Source: Alphaproteobacteria bacterium (GTDB lineage: Bacteria > Pseudomonadota > Alphaproteobacteria > ATCC43930 > CGMCC-115725). Taken from it: a stretch of 14,146 nucleotides of DNA. Shown here one piece after another: positions 13,466 to 14,146 of the stretch. The DNA is taken from assembly GCA_019241915.1 (NCBI GenBank), contig JAFAWI010000210.1, forward strand, positions 1 through 14,146, given 5' to 3'. Position 1 is the stretch's first letter; every line of letters starts with the position of its first letter. The position numbers were made by a program, and so were the translations under genes. Under the pieces are notes generated by a model. That model saw only the letters and a program-made list of their open reading frames with translations. It did not search any database and had not been told where the DNA came from.

Positions 13466-14146
13466 TCAGGCGACTTCCGCCGCCAGTTTCGACAGGTGAT
13501 ACCCGGTATCGCCAAAACTGTGCTCGATCACCATGCAGCGGCGGAAATAGTGGCCGACCGCGTATTCCTCGGTCATGCCGATGCCGCCGTGCAGCTGGAT
13601 CGCGTTCTGCGACACAAAACGCGCCGCCTGCCCGACGCCGACCTTGGCGGTCGACAGGTCGCGGGCGCGCTGATCGGCATTGGGGTCGTCGACCATGATC
13701 GCCGCCAGCATCGCCAGACTGCGGCCTTTTTCGAGCTCAATCATCATCTCGCTGGCGCGGTGCTGCAGCGCCTGGTTCTCGCCGATCGGCTTGCCGAACT
13801 GCACGCGCGTTTTCATGTATTCGAGCGTCATCGCCAGCATCGTTTCCATCGTGCCGACCGCCTCGGCGCAGGTCGCCATGATGCCGGCCTCGTTGACCCG
13901 TTCGAGCGTCGCCAGCGCGTTTCCGAGTTCGCCAAGGACATCGGCGGTCGGCACATCGACATCTGAGAGCGCGATGTCGGCGGCGCTGGTCCCGTCGCGC
14001 ATCTTGTAGCTGCGCCGGGCGACACCGGCCGCCTGGGCATCGACCAGGAACAGGCCGATGCCGTCGCGGTCATGCCGGTCTCCGGACACGCGGGCGCTGA
14101 CGATCAGCTTGTCGGCCGTATCGCCGTGGACGACAACGCTCTTCGC
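13466..14146 (-). CDS. Acyl-CoA dehydrogenase, PimD-like, 5'-truncated
   Basis: C-terminal 226 residues of an FAD-dependent acyl-CoA dehydrogenase. The frame stays open to the window edge (AKSVVVHGDTADKLIVSARVSG at the edge, part of the middle beta domain), so the true start is outside; the GTG at 14089 is internal. Visible are the middle-domain strands (DGIGLFLVDAQAAGV), the alpha-helical C-terminal domain with RVQFGKPIGENQALQHRAS, and the FAD-contact motif AIQLHGGIGMTEEYAVGHYFRR. The end reads IEHSFGDTGYHLSK, which resembles the small subunit of pimeloyl-CoA dehydrogenase and lacks the usual G-T-x-E catalytic-base motif. It is followed by the sulfatase on the same strand. The substrate is unknown; a partner large-subunit gene might lie upstream, beyond the edge. 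Confidence 0.92.
   Translation of the reverse strand, partial: AKSVVVHGDTADKLIVSARVSGDRHDRDGIGLFLVDAQAAGVARRSYKMRDGTSAADIALSDVDVPTADVLGELGNALATLERVNEAGIMATCAEAVGTMETMLAMTLEYMKTRVQFGKPIGENQALQHRASEMMIELEKGRSLAMLAAIMVDDPNADQRARDLSTAKVGVGQAARFVSQNAIQLHGGIGMTEEYAVGHYFRRCMVIEHSFGDTGYHLSKLAAEVA

Noticed and set aside
1..14146. In-frame UGA selenocysteine codons near the ends of called genes
   Set aside because: I read past the TGA stops of the dioxygenase, DUF1206, selA, sulfatase and acyl-CoA dehydrogenase genes; the following codons showed no conserved protein and no SECIS-like hairpin that I could recognise.
1..14146. CRISPR arrays, insertion sequences, integrases or phage genes
   Set aside because: No regularly spaced direct repeats, transposase motifs or long terminal inverted repeats were seen.

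Overview
This is a high-GC, gene-dense window with G/C-rich third codon positions. Its gene families (LigB-type extradiol dioxygenase, phthalate-type Rieske oxygenase, DUF1206, DUF29, PimD-like acyl-CoA dehydrogenase, and a flavoprotein-SelD fusion with SelA and SelB) suggest an aerobic proteobacterium, most likely an alphaproteobacterium. The order cannot be fixed from the sequence alone. I see no insertion sequence, integrase, phage gene or CRISPR array.

Layout. (1) 1-2737, plus strand: a tight cluster of a 5'-truncated LigB-family extradiol dioxygenase, a DUF1330 protein, a Rieske non-haem iron oxygenase and a GNAT acetyltransferase. It looks like part of an aromatic-compound catabolic operon whose beginning lies outside the window. 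(2) 2738-3059: a largely non-coding stretch with an imperfect hairpin, then a six-helix DUF1206 membrane protein (plus). (3) 3841-5325, minus strand: a thiolase followed by a small membrane protein, in one transcription unit that converges on DUF1206. (4) 5446-6277: a small charged hypothetical protein (plus) meets a DUF29 gene (minus) tail to tail, with the two TAG stops sharing a CTAG. The DUF29 gene begins only 20 nt after the CCA end of a tRNA-Val(CAC), which has a near-consensus promoter. (5) 6429-12014, plus strand: the selenocysteine operon selD-selA-selB. Its SelD carries an N-terminal FAD/NAD(P)-dependent oxidoreductase domain. (6) 11975-14146, minus strand: a choline-sulfatase-like type I sulfatase downstream of a 5'-truncated PimD-like acyl-CoA dehydrogenase. 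The sulfatase 3' end overlaps selB by 40 nt.

How the genes work together. SelD makes selenophosphate, SelA uses it to convert seryl-tRNA(Sec) to selenocysteyl-tRNA(Sec), and SelB delivers that tRNA to the ribosome at UGA codons. The tRNA(Sec) gene (selC) and the selenoproteins served are not in the window. The flanking genes are catabolic: ring hydroxylation or demethylation, ring cleavage, acyl-CoA dehydrogenation and thiolysis.

Nothing here is demonstrably a new system. The parts most worth a second look are the flavoprotein-SelD fusion with its apparently near-leaderless promoter, the tRNA-Val/DUF29 transcription unit, and the acyl-CoA dehydrogenase that lacks the usual C-terminal catalytic glutamate motif.
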